A DNA stretch of 38,337 nt from Paracoccaceae bacterium (GTDB lineage Bacteria; Pseudomonadota; Alphaproteobacteria; Rhodobacterales; Rhodobacteraceae). The stretch is from positions 1 through 38,337 of the forward strand of contig JACZKR010000168.1 in NCBI GenBank assembly GCA_014859945.1, given 5' to 3'. The notes beneath the pieces were generated by a model. The model was not told the origin of the DNA. It was given only the letters and a program-made list of their open reading frames with translations, and ran no database searches. Both the position numbers and the translations under genes were made by a program. This document shows, piece by piece, positions 1 through 10,597 of the stretch. Numbering within the stretch: the stretch's first letter is position 1; each line of letters opens with the position of its first letter.

Positions 1-90
1 ATCCCACGGGGGTCCGGGGGTGTGAAACCCCCGGTCCCGCCGCCGGAACCCCCTTCCCCGCAAGGGCCGCGCAAGCTATACGCCGCAGCC

Positions 91-1890
<1,800 letters not shown>

Positions 1891-1911
1891 TTTTCAAAGG
1901 CGGGCCTTTGG

Positions 1912-2940
1912 ATGATTACTGAGCCGACCGTCGTTGTCCTTGGCGCTGGTGTCAGCAATGATCTGGGCCTTCCATTAGGCACGGAACTTCAGGCCCGAGT
2001 CACCAGCGCATTCACGGACACAGGCACAGCCCTAAGTCCATATTATACCGCAGCAATAAAGAACTTGCTAGGAGACCGGCAATCGACGTCCGATAACTTG
2101 ATTCATAAGGCCAAAGCGCACTGCCGTGCGCTCAAACATGCAGCGTCAATCGACAACTATCTTGATCAAGTCAGATCAGAGGTTGACTTCGTAAATGCGG
2201 CCAAGATGATGATAGGATATCAAATCGCTAATGGCGAGAATAATTGTAGCATAGCCGGCATAGACCGACCGGCCGACATTGTTGATGCCGCAGTTCAATC
2301 TGACTACTTCTTGAATGACTTCCTGAACCTCGTAGTTCGAGGCCATCAGATAGAGAATATTGAGGCATCGCTTCGAAATATTACGTTTGTTGTCTTTAAC
2401 TATGACAGATGTTTAGAGCGTGTTCTGTTCGCTTGGTTGAGCCTAAGGTTTGGCAATAACGCGACCGATCTTTATCGGGCAATCAGGATCATTCATGTCT
2501 ACGGTTCCTTGGGTAATTATCCCGACGAAGAAACCAATTTCTTCAGAAAAGATTCAGCTGGCCCCATGCTGAACCCCCACTTGGAGATGCCAAAGTTTGC
2601 GGGCAGGATTAAAATATTCACCGAACAAGAAGAATCAAACTTGGCTCACGACATCGCGACCGCCGTTCGTTCTTCGACATGTCTAATCTTCCTTGGCTTT
2701 GGCTTCGAGGAGCAGAACATGCGCTTCTTCCGCTGTAAGGATTCGTACTCTAAGCATGTATTTGCGACAACCATGGGAAAGGGAAAGGCAAATGAAGCTG
2801 CAATTGAGGAGAGTCTGATTGAGTTAGTTAATCTTGAAGCCAACGTTCATATGGTTTCAGGCAAGGCCAAGGCCCTCTTTTCGACTTTTCACCATGCAAT
2901 AGGTCGCGCTATTGGGAGTACGCCCAGAATTTATCCCTAG
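1912..2940 (+). CDS. SIR2-like domain protein (SIR2_2 type), possible NADase / defence effector
   Basis: N-terminal VVVLGAGVSNDLGLP (GAGxS), internal FVVFNYDRCLERVL, IIHVYGSLGNY and LIFLGFGFEEQNMRFF match the usual order of SIR2-like motifs. AT-rich codons (ata, tta, cta, aga) contrast with flanking genes. Confidence 0.72.
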   Translation: MITEPTVVVLGAGVSNDLGLPLGTELQARVTSAFTDTGTALSPYYTAAIKNLLGDRQSTSDNLIHKAKAHCRALKHAASIDNYLDQVRSEVDFVNAAKMMIGYQIANGENNCSIAGIDRPADIVDAAVQSDYFLNDFLNLVVRGHQIENIEASLRNITFVVFNYDRCLERVLFAWLSLRFGNNATDLYRAIRIIHVYGSLGNYPDEETNFFRKDSAGPMLNPHLEMPKFAGRIKIFTEQEESNLAHDIATAVRSSTCLIFLGFGFEEQNMRFFRCKDSYSKHVFATTMGKGKANEAAIEESLIELVNLEANVHMVSGKAKALFSTFHHAIGRAIGSTPRIYP

Positions 2941-3099
2941 AATATCCTGCTCCAAACCTCCGAAACCGCGGATCAATGAAAACCGATCCCAAGCCAACAC
3001 AATTATAGCCCAAATACAATTAAATCTTGTCAGTGGCAGGGCCGAAGTTCGAGTGAGAGGATTCGAACCGCGGCGGCGCCATTTGACGCAGTGCCCCCC

Positions 3100-3612
3100 T
3101 CACACCTTCGGCAAATCCCGCACGTCCCGGTCGGGCAGCCCCTCCTCCGCATAGCGGCCCTGCATCAGTTCGACGACTTTCGCCTTGGTCCGCTCCACCA
3201 CTGGCGGGCCGGAGTCTTCCCAGTCGTCGCCCATCTTGCGGGCGTGGTCGCCGAAGGCGGGTTTGGGGCCGGTGTGGTCTTCGGCGCGGGTGCGGAAATG
3301 GGCCAGCGTCTCGGCGCCGCGGATCACGCCGGCCAGCCGGGCGTGCATGTAGCTTTTCAGCACGTCGTTGATGCGGGGGCCGTAACCTTCGCCCATCGAC
3401 CGGAAGAACTTCACCACCTCTTCGTCCAGCCCCAGGTTCACCTTCACCTTGGCGCGCCGGGGCGTCCGGCGGGCAATCTCATGCCAGGCGTCGGGGATGC
3501 GGCCGGTCATCTCGATGGTGTTGTGAAAGTCCCATTCAAGGCGGCGCATCACATCCATCATGTAGGTGTACTGCGCGGTCTGTTTCGGGGTCAGCGATTT
3601 CAGATCGGTCAT
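3100..3612 (-). CDS. BrnA-type antitoxin-like protein (no adjacent BrnT)
   Basis: Core RAKVKVNLGLDEEVVKFFRSMGEGYGPRINDVLKSYMHARL resembles the BrnA/DUF4415 ribbon-helix-helix region; long N- and C-terminal extensions. Confidence 0.6.
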   Translation of the reverse strand: MTDLKSLTPKQTAQYTYMMDVMRRLEWDFHNTIEMTGRIPDAWHEIARRTPRRAKVKVNLGLDEEVVKFFRSMGEGYGPRINDVLKSYMHARLAGVIRGAETLAHFRTRAEDHTGPKPAFGDHARKMGDDWEDSGPPVVERTKAKVVELMQGRYAEEGLPDRDVRDLPKV

Positions 3613-3753
3613 GGCGGGGCCTCCTGCGGGCAGGATCGCCGGGGCGGGTTAACGGGACGGAACCGCAGCGCGCGTAGAGACGGAAGGAAGACGCCGGGAA
3701 GACGGAAAGAAGACGTAAGGGTTTGTTAACCCCTTTCGGGCCAAGATCGGGCC

Positions 3754-4044
3754 ATGCGCCTGATTCTGCTTGCCTTTCTTCTTGCCGCCTGCGCCGCCTC
3801 TCCGGCGCCCGAGTTCCTTGGCGCGCAGCGGGTGGATGTGGTCCGCGACGGCCGCAGCTACACCGTCTGGTTCACCGACAAACGGGTTGAGGTGGTGCGC
3901 CACGGCTATGCGAAACCCGGCCAGCATCAGGCGATCCGCGCGACGATGATCGCGCTGGTGCCGCAGGTAACGGGTTGTGATCTTTACGAAAAATCGCTCA
4001 GCGGGGATTCGGGGGAAATGCGCGGCTCAATCCGCTGCCCTTAG
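3754..4044 (+). CDS. Small putative lipoprotein, unknown function
   Basis: Signal peptide with lipobox-like LLAAC (MRLILLAFLLAACAASPAPEF); 96 aa. Confidence 0.55.
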   Translation: MRLILLAFLLAACAASPAPEFLGAQRVDVVRDGRSYTVWFTDKRVEVVRHGYAKPGQHQAIRATMIALVPQVTGCDLYEKSLSGDSGEMRGSIRCP

Positions 4045-4209
4045 GAACAGCTCATACAGCGCCCAGGCGCCGGCGGCGCCGAACATCAGCGCCCAGCCGG
4101 GGTTGCCGGTGGCCAGTTCCACCGCCCCCCACCCAAGGGGCAGTGCCACAGTCACCACGCGCACCCACATCTTGCGGAAGAACGGATCGTTTCGGTTCAG
4201 TAATTTCAT
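4027..4209 (-). CDS. Small membrane protein (60 aa), unknown function
   Basis: MKLLNRNDPFFRKMWVRVVTVALPLGWGAVELATGNPGWALMFGAAGAWALYELFLRAAD; two hydrophobic segments; internal Met of ORF 4027-4371. Confidence 0.55.
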   Translation of the reverse strand: MKLLNRNDPFFRKMWVRVVTVALPLGWGAVELATGNPGWALMFGAAGAWALYELFLRAAD

Positions 4210-4303
4210 GCGGCCTCCGCTGCTGACGAAAGGCCGGAACCGCCCGGAAAGCAAGTGAAAACCGCCCGAAACTGTGCCAGACTTCCCCCATGGAGGAGCC
4301 GAC

Positions 4304-4621
4304 ATGCCCAGCATCACCGCCGATTTCCGCGGCCAGACCGTCATCACCACCTTCGAGATGACCCCCGCCACCGCCCATGACCTGATGGAAAAACTCCAGT
4401 CCGCCTATGATCAGGTGATCCGCCACCAGCCCGGTTTCATCTCGGCCGGGCTGCATATGAACGACGCGATGACCCGGATCTGCAACTATTCGCAATGGGC
4501 GCGGCGCGAGGATTACCAGGCCATGCTGCGCACGGCGGAAATGCGGGAAAGAAACCGCGAAATCAACACCTTGTGCAAGGGGTTCGAGCCGGTGATGTAT
4601 GAGGTGGTCGGGGTTGTCTGA
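4304..4621 (+). CDS. Antibiotic biosynthesis monooxygenase (ABM)-like domain protein
   Basis: MPSITADFRGQTVITTFEM...HQPGFISAGLHMNDAMTRICNYSQWARREDYQAML fits the ABM fold pattern. Confidence 0.6.
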   Translation: MPSITADFRGQTVITTFEMTPATAHDLMEKLQSAYDQVIRHQPGFISAGLHMNDAMTRICNYSQWARREDYQAMLRTAEMRERNREINTLCKGFEPVMYEVVGVV

Positions 4622-4729
4622 CGCCCTGGGGCGCGAGGATTCCGGCCGGTCGCGGCGCCGCAGACGGCACGGCCCTTGCTTTGATATATTTTCGGCATAG
4701 GATTCAGGCAGCTTAAGAGGGAGGTCCAC

Positions 4730-4984
4730 ATGGGCATCGAAAGCATCCTGATCCTGCTGATCGTCGGCGCCATTGCCGGCTGGCTGGCGGGGCAACTGGT
4801 ATCCGGCTACGGCTTTGGCCTGATCGGCAACATCGTTGTCGGCATCGTCGGGGCGCTGATTGCCAGCTTCCTGTTGCCGCGCATCGGCCTGTCGATCGGC
4901 GGCGGCATTCTGGCCAGCATCGTGCATTCCACCATCGGCGCGGTGATCCTGCTGGCGCTGCTGAAAGTGGTCAAGCGCGCCTGA
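4730..4984 (+). CDS. GlsB/YeaQ/YmgE family stress-response membrane protein
   Basis: Gly-rich transmembrane protein MGIESILILLIVGAIAGWLAGQLVSGYGFGLIGNIVVGIVGALIASFLLP...GGGILASIVHSTIGAVILL. Confidence 0.88.
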   Translation: MGIESILILLIVGAIAGWLAGQLVSGYGFGLIGNIVVGIVGALIASFLLPRIGLSIGGGILASIVHSTIGAVILLALLKVVKRA

Positions 4985-5025
4985 CCCATCTGGAAAGCAA
5001 CGGTGGGGCGGGCTAGGCTCGCCCC

Positions 5026-5691
5026 ATGATTGTGCCGGTTCTGCTTTTTGTCCTGTCGGTCTGGGGTCTGGCTGTTGCCCTTGCGGTCCCGGATCTGAAT
5101 GATTTCGTGATGCTGGCCGGGCCCTGTGCTGCGGCCAGTTTCTTTCTGGTCCTGCGGGCTCTGCGGTGGCGGGCCCAGGACCGGCGGGCAACCGGCGACC
5201 GGCTTGACGGCCGCAGGGACGAGCCGCCCCGGCCGCCGCGAAAGGCGCTGTTCGGCGCGGGCCGGGCGCAGAAGCACATCATCGTCGATGGCTCCAACGT
5301 GTTGCACTGGAACGCAAATCAGCCCGATCTGGAAACCGTGCGGCTGGTGGTGGCGGAACTGGTGCAACGCGGTCTGACGCCCGGGGTGATCTTTGATGCC
5401 AATGTCGGCTACAAGATCGGCGACCGCTATCAGGACGATGCCGAGCTTGCCGGCCGCCTTGGCCTGCCGGCCGACCGGGTTCTGGTGGTGCCCAAGGGCG
5501 AACCGGCGGATGACTATATCCTGCGGGCGGCCGACAGACTTGGCACAAGGGTGGTGACCAATGACCGTTACCGCGACTGGGCCGAGGCGCATCCCCGCGT
5601 TCAGGAACCGGGCTATCTGATCCGCGGCGGCATGCGCGACGGGCAACTGTGGCTGAACGACACCCGCCCCGCCCCGCAAGGGCGCAATTAG
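5026..5691 (+). CDS. Membrane-anchored NYN/PIN-like ribonuclease (Zc3h12a-like)
   Basis: N-terminal hydrophobic segments, then [58 protein letters not shown] (acidic NYN motifs). Confidence 0.7.
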   Translation: MIVPVLLFVLSVWGLAVALAVPDLNDFVMLAGPCAAASFFLVLRALRWRAQDRRATGDRLDGRRDEPPRPPRKALFGAGRAQKHIIVDGSNVLHWNANQPDLETVRLVVAELVQRGLTPGVIFDANVGYKIGDRYQDDAELAGRLGLPADRVLVVPKGEPADDYILRAADRLGTRVVTNDRYRDWAEAHPRVQEPGYLIRGGMRDGQLWLNDTRPAPQGRN

Positions 5692-7868
5692 CGCCCCCGC
5701 CGCTTGTTGCCGCCACGCTGCCCGGCCCGGCCGGCGGTGGACCGGCCCGAGCGTTTCACGGCGTCTTCGGCGGCCTCTTCGATCACCGACTGGCGGGCCA
5801 GCGGATCGTCGGCCACGGCAAGTTCAACCGCTTCCAGCCGCTTGACCTCATCCCGCAGGCGGGCGGCCTCTTCGAATTCCAGGTTCTCGGCCGCCTTGCG
5901 CATCTGGGCGCGCAGCGCATCCAGATGGGCGGCAAGGTTCTGGCCGACCTGCGCTTTTTCGACCTTGGCCGTGACGCGGCTTTGGTCGGTGTCGCCCTGC
6001 CACAGGCCCGAAAGCACGTCTTCGACGTTCTTCTTCACCGTCTGCGGCGTGATGCCGTGTTGCAGGTTGTAGGCCACCTGCTTTTCACGGCGGCGGCTGG
6101 TTTCGGCCAGCGCGCGTTCCATGCTGCCGGTGATGCGGTCGGCATACATGATCACACGGCCCTCGGCGTTGCGGGCGGCGCGGCCGATGGTCTGGATCAG
6201 CGAGGTTTCCGAGCGCAGGAAGCCTTCCTTGTCGGCGTCCAGAATGGCCACCAGACCGCATTCGGGAATGTCGAGCCCTTCGCGCAGCAGGTTGATCCCC
6301 ACCAGCACGTCAAAAGCGCCAAGGCGAAGATCGCGCAGGATTTCAATGCGTTCGATGGTGTCGATGTCCGAGTGCATGTAGCGCACGCGGATGCCCTGTT
6401 CGTGCATGTATTCGGTCAGGTCTTCGGCCATCCGCTTGGTCAGCGTGGTGACCAGGGTGCGGTAGCCGGCCAGCGCGACCTTGCGCACCTCGTCCAGAAG
6501 GTCGTCAACCTGCATTTCGACGGGGCGGATTTCGACCTGCGGGTCGATCAGGCCGGTGGGGCGGATGACCTGTTCGGTGAAGACGCCGCCGGTCTGTTCC
6601 AACTCCCACGCGGCAGGGGTGGCGGAAACGAAGACCGACTGCGGCCGCATCGCATCCCATTCCTCAAACTTCAGCGGGCGGTTGTCCATGCAGCTGGGCA
6701 GGCGGAAGCCATGTTCCGCCAGGGTGAATTTGCGCCGGTAGTCGCCGCGATACATGCCGCCGATCTGCGGCACCGAGACGTGGGATTCATCCGCGAAAAC
6801 AATGGCATTGTCTGGGATGAATTCGAAAAGCGTCGGCGGCGGCTCACCGGGGGCGCGGCCTGTGAGGTAGCGGGAGTAGTTTTCAATCCCGGCGCAGGAG
6901 CCGGTGGCCTCCAGCATCTCAAGATCAAAGTTGGTGCGCTGTTCCAGCCGCTGCGCCTCAAGCAGCTTGCCCTCGCCGGTCAGCTGTTTCAGGCGGTGGA
7001 ACAGCTCATCCTTGATGCCCTTGATCGCCTGCTGCAGCGTCGGGCGCGGGGTGACGTAGTGGCTGTTGGCGTAGATGCGGATCTGGCGGAACGTGTCGGT
7101 GCGCGCGCCGGTCAGCGGATCGAATTCGGTGATCGATTCCAGCTCCTCACCAAAGAAGGAAAAGCGCCAGGCGCGGTCTTCAAGGTGGGCGGGCCAGACT
7201 TCAAGGCTGTCGCCGCGCACCCGGAAAGCGCCGCGCTGGAACGCGGCATCGGCGCGGCGGTACTGCTGCGCCACCAGTTCCGCGATGACCCGGCGCTGGT
7301 CGTAAAGCTGGCCGACGACCAGGTCTTGCGTCATGGCCGAATAGGTTTCGACCGAGCCGATGCCGTAGATGCAACTGACCGAGGCGACGATGATCACGTC
7401 ATCGCGCTCCAGAAGCGCCCGGGTGGCCGAGTGGCGCATCCGGTCGATCTGTTCGTTGATCTGCGATTCCTTCTCGATATAGGTGTCGGTGCGGGCGACA
7501 TAGGCTTCGGGCTGGTAGTAGTCATAATAGCTGACGAAATATTCCACCGCGTTGTCGGGGAAGAAGCCCTTGAATTCGCCATACAACTGCGCGGCCAGCG
7601 TCTTGTTGGGGGCAAGGATGATGGCGGGGCGCTGGGTTTCCTCGATTACCTTGGCCATGGTGAAGGTCTTGCCGGTGCCCGTCGCGCCCAGCAGCACCTG
7701 ATCGCGTTCGCCCGCCTGCACCCCTGCCGCCAGTTCGGCGATGGCGGCGGGCTGGTCGCCGGCGGCCTGGAACGGCGTCTGCATGACGAATCGCCGGCCA
7801 CCTTCCAGTTTGGGGCGGGTCAGCACTTCGGGGCGGTGCATCGGCAGGTTGGTGTTGTTGTGGGGCAT
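5688..7868 (-). CDS. uvrB: UvrABC system protein B
   Basis: Walker [45 protein letters not shown]-terminal UVR motif. Start at MPHNNTNLP preferred. Confidence 0.97.
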   Translation of the reverse strand: MPHNNTNLPMHRPEVLTRPKLEGGRRFVMQTPFQAAGDQPAAIAELAAGVQAGERDQVLLGATGTGKTFTMAKVIEETQRPAIILAPNKTLAAQLYGEFKGFFPDNAVEYFVSYYDYYQPEAYVARTDTYIEKESQINEQIDRMRHSATRALLERDDVIIVASVSCIYGIGSVETYSAMTQDLVVGQLYDQRRVIAELVAQQYRRADAAFQRGAFRVRGDSLEVWPAHLEDRAWRFSFFGEELESITEFDPLTGARTDTFRQIRIYANSHYVTPRPTLQQAIKGIKDELFHRLKQLTGEGKLLEAQRLEQRTNFDLEMLEATGSCAGIENYSRYLTGRAPGEPPPTLFEFIPDNAIVFADESHVSVPQIGGMYRGDYRRKFTLAEHGFRLPSCMDNRPLKFEEWDAMRPQSVFVSATPAAWELEQTGGVFTEQVIRPTGLIDPQVEIRPVEMQVDDLLDEVRKVALAGYRTLVTTLTKRMAEDLTEYMHEQGIRVRYMHSDIDTIERIEILRDLRLGAFDVLVGINLLREGLDIPECGLVAILDADKEGFLRSETSLIQTIGRAARNAEGRVIMYADRITGSMERALAETSRRREKQVAYNLQHGITPQTVKKNVEDVLSGLWQGDTDQSRVTAKVEKAQVGQNLAAHLDALRAQMRKAAENLEFEEAARLRDEVKRLEAVELAVADDPLARQSVIEEAAEDAVKRSGRSTAGRAGQRGGNKRRGR

Positions 7869-7895
7869 GGGTGATTCCCTCCGGCCCCCCAATCT

Positions 7896-7910
7896 ATTCC
7901 GTTTTTGTTC
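7896..7910. promoter_or_regulatory. Candidate LexA (SOS) box, alphaproteobacterial type
   Basis: ATTC-N7-GTTC on + strand (GAAC-N7-GAAT on the uvrB strand), one base off the GTTCN7GTTC direct repeat, 28-42 nt upstream of the uvrB start. Confidence 0.45.
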
Positions 7911-8065
7911 CCATGGAAGGGTGCTGGAAACCCGGCGTTAACCTGTGTTGCCGCAGGGTGAAGGAGGGAGATTCAATTTTAGCGGATATTTGCCTAGATG
8001 TTTCATCTTTCGGTTGCATCGCCCTGCGGACTGGGGCAAGGTGATCGGGCAAGCAGCACACTGAA

Positions 8066-8121
8066 GCTGTCGGCTGGTTGCACCACACACCCCACCCACA
8101 CTCCCGTAACCAGCCGACAGC
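8066..8121. other. Strong stem-loop, 14-bp perfect stem
   Basis: gctgtcggctggtt (8066-8079) is the exact reverse complement of aaccagccgacagc (8108-8121); extends by one G-T and one C-G pair; remaining 24-nt loop (8082-8105) contains no G. Confidence 0.8.
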
Positions 8122-8217
8122 ACCTTTCCCCGCCGGGACGAAAGGCCACGGTCCGAAAGGCTTGCGCTTCCTGACAGTTTTCGGAATATGCAGGGCGACC
8201 AAGACGGAGATCTTTCC

Positions 8218-8529
8218 ATGCGCGCCCGCATCTACCAGCCCGCCCGGACCGCCATGCAGTCGGGGACGGCCAAGACCCACGGCTGGGTTCTGGAATTCGC
8301 CCCCTCGGAAGCGCGCGAGGTTGATCCGCTGATGGGCTGGACGGGTTCGGCCGACACCCAGTCGCAGGTGCGGCTGCGCTTCGAATCGAAGGAGGCCGCG
8401 CTGGCCTATGCCGCGTCGAAGGGCATCGAGGCCGAAGTGACCGAACCGCAAAGCCGCAAGCCCAACATCCGCGCCCGCGGCTATGGCGAGAATTTCGCCA
8501 CCGACCGCCGCGGCGTCTGGACCCACTGA
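8218..8529 (+). CDS. ETC complex I subunit, NDUFS4-like family
   Basis: [29 protein letters not shown]...[39 protein letters not shown]. Confidence 0.88.
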   Translation: MRARIYQPARTAMQSGTAKTHGWVLEFAPSEAREVDPLMGWTGSADTQSQVRLRFESKEAALAYAASKGIEAEVTEPQSRKPNIRARGYGENFATDRRGVWTH

Positions 8530-8587
8530 GCCTTTCCCGCCCCCGGCCCGCATTTGCGCGGGCCTTTCATTCCGAAGGATTTTTCCC

Positions 8588-10030
8588 ATGCGTCATTCCG
8601 CTTTTCCGCTGGCCCTGACCGCCGCCCTCTGGGGCTCGACCGCGCTGGCGCAGGCCACGCCCGAAGGCGCGGCCGAACTGACCGCCGTACTGCAGACCTA
8701 TCTGGGCACGACCCCCGGCGTCGTCAGCGTGGCGCCCGAGGGCGATGCCTATGGCGTGAAGCTGGACTTCGCGCTGCTGCTGGCCAAGCTGCCGCCCGAG
8801 ATCACCGGATCGCTTTCGCCGCTGATGCTGCAGGTGACCGACAATGGCGACGGCACCTGGGATTACAGCATGGATCAGTCGGTGACGCTGAGCTACGTCA
8901 TCGGCACCGAGATGTCTGCGACGACGACCTATGGCTCGGTCAAGCTGTCGGGCGTCTTTGATGAGGCCCTGGGCGATTCCAGCGAATACAGCCTTGAGGC
9001 CACCGACATCACCACCGAACAGACCCAGACCGACCCGTCGATGGGCGGTCAGGTCGTGATCAAGGGCACCGTGGCCAGCATGACCTATGCAGGCAACGCC
9101 GAGGCCGGTGAGGCCGGGGTGGATACCACCTTCACCTCGACCGCCAAGGATATGACCTATGACGTCAGCTTCCCGACGGGCGAAGGCATGCCGCCGATGT
9201 CGGTGACGGCAACCATCGCCGAGGGCGGCATGGAAGGCAACGCGACGGGCTATCGCCCGCAGGCGGTGTACGGGCTGCTGGCCTGGTTCGTCGCCCACCC
9301 CGACGAAGCCGCGATGGAGGCCGACAAGGCCGGGCTGAAGGCGCAGATCGAAGGCGGCCTGCCCTTCTTCGACAACATCTCGGCCACCGGCAGCTACAAG
9401 ACGATCACCGTCAACTCGCCCGTCGGCCCGATCGGGCTGCAGGAGGCGGGCCTTGCCATCGACATGAACGGCGTGGTGTCGGAAGGCCTGTTCCGTGAGG
9501 CGATTTCGCTGAAGGGGCTGACCATTCCCGAAGGCATCGTGCCGCCCTTCGCGGCCGACATGGTGCCGACCGATCTGGATATCGACCTGGCCGTTTCGGG
9601 CTTTGACCTGGCGGCGCCGGCGATGCTGGGCCTTGGCGTGCTGGACCTGCCGGCCGGCACCCCGCCGGCCCCGGATTTCGACATGCAGATGCTGAGCGCG
9701 CTGTTGCCCACGGGCGCGGTGGACATCACCCTGGCCCCCGGCGGCATCACCGCACCGGGCTATGTGCTGAGCTATGAAGGCGCGATGAGCGCCGGGCTGA
9801 TGAGCGCACCGTCGGGCGATGCCAAGATCAGCCTGACGGGGATCGAGGCGATCATGACCGCGCTGCAGTCGGCCCCGCCGGAAATGGGCGCGCAGGACAT
9901 CCTGCCGATGATCGCCATGGCGCAGGGGCTGGCCAAGCCCGAAGGCGACGCGCTGGTGTGGGAGGTCAACATGGCCCCCACGGGCGCCGTCTCGGTCAAC
10001 GGCATGGAACTGGTGCCGGGCCAGCAATGA
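8588..10030 (+). CDS. Secreted DUF2125-like protein
   Basis: Signal peptide MRHSAFPLALTAALWGSTALAQA followed by a long low-cysteine periplasmic-type sequence; family recalled, not searched. Confidence 0.6.
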   Translation: MRHSAFPLALTAALWGSTALAQATPEGAAELTAVLQTYLGTTPGVVSVAPEGDAYGVKLDFALLLAKLPPEITGSLSPLMLQVTDNGDGTWDYSMDQSVTLSYVIGTEMSATTTYGSVKLSGVFDEALGDSSEYSLEATDITTEQTQTDPSMGGQVVIKGTVASMTYAGNAEAGEAGVDTTFTSTAKDMTYDVSFPTGEGMPPMSVTATIAEGGMEGNATGYRPQAVYGLLAWFVAHPDEAAMEADKAGLKAQIEGGLPFFDNISATGSYKTITVNSPVGPIGLQEAGLAIDMNGVVSEGLFREAISLKGLTIPEGIVPPFAADMVPTDLDIDLAVSGFDLAAPAMLGLGVLDLPAGTPPAPDFDMQMLSALLPTGAVDITLAPGGITAPGYVLSYEGAMSAGLMSAPSGDAKISLTGIEAIMTALQSAPPEMGAQDILPMIAMAQGLAKPEGDALVWEVNMAPTGAVSVNGMELVPGQQ

Positions 10031-10491
10031 GCCTGACCATCGGTCGTGAAAGCCCGCTGACGGCGGATCTGGCGCTGCTGTTCCAGCGCCACACCGCCGA
10101 CATGCACGCCGACACGCCGCCGGAAAGCATTCACATGATGGACGCCTCGGGGCTGGATATCCCCGAGGTTTCCTTTTTCGTGATGCGCGACGACGGGCGG
10201 CCGGTGGCCATGGGCGCCTTCAAGCGGATTGACGCGGGCCATGCCGAGATCAAGTCGATGCATGTGCTGGCCGAGGATCGCGGCCGCGGCCTGTCCCGCC
10301 GGATGCTGGAGCATCTGGTGGATCAGGCGAAAGCGGCAGGCTTTGCCCGGCTGTCGCTGGAAACCGGGGTGCAGCCCACCTTTATCGCCGCGCGCGCACT
10401 GTATGAACGCGCGGGCTTTGTCACCTGCCCGCCGTTTGAAGGCTATTGGGACGATCCCAATTCGGTTTTCATGACGCGCCTTCTTGATTGA
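10027..10491 (+). CDS. GNAT family N-acetyltransferase
   Basis: AEIKSMHVLAEDRGRGLSRRMLEHLVDQAKAAGFARLSLETG...ARALYERAGF; start overlaps the previous stop (ATGA). Confidence 0.9.
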   Translation: MSLTIGRESPLTADLALLFQRHTADMHADTPPESIHMMDASGLDIPEVSFFVMRDDGRPVAMGAFKRIDAGHAEIKSMHVLAEDRGRGLSRRMLEHLVDQAKAAGFARLSLETGVQPTFIAARALYERAGFVTCPPFEGYWDDPNSVFMTRLLD

Positions 10492-10520
10492 CGGCCCGAC
10501 CTGCGCCAGAAGAAGGCCAC

Positions 10521-10597
10521 GGCCCCGTAGCTCAGCTGGATAGAGCAGCCGCCTTCTAAGCGGCCGGCCGGGGGTTCGAATCCTCCCGGGGTCGCCA
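10521..10597 (+). tRNA. tRNA-Arg (anticodon TCT)
   Basis: ggccccg acceptor pairs with cggggtc; anticodon arm gccgc-cttctaa-gcggc; T-loop ttcgaat; encoded CCA end. Confidence 0.95.

Noticed and set aside
3717-3736. gggtt-tgtt-aaccc hairpin as a terminator upstream of the lipoprotein gene
   Set aside because: Only a 5-bp stem and no T-tract; could be chance.
4052-5191. 379-aa ORF on - strand
   Set aside because: Overlaps three more plausible + strand genes (ABM-like, GlsB-like, NYN) and is compositionally biased.
5649-7874. 741-aa ORF on + strand opposite uvrB
   Set aside because: Mirror ORF of a GC-rich gene; low-complexity His/Gly/Arg/Ala composition and no recognisable motifs.
7894-8589. 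231-aa ORF on - strand in the uvrB upstream region
   Set aside because: Overlaps the NDUFS4-like CDS and the hairpin region; no protein-like motifs.
8567-10027. 486-aa ORF on - strand opposite the DUF2125-like gene
   Set aside because: Antisense shadow, His/Arg/Gly-rich translation, no RBS or family match.
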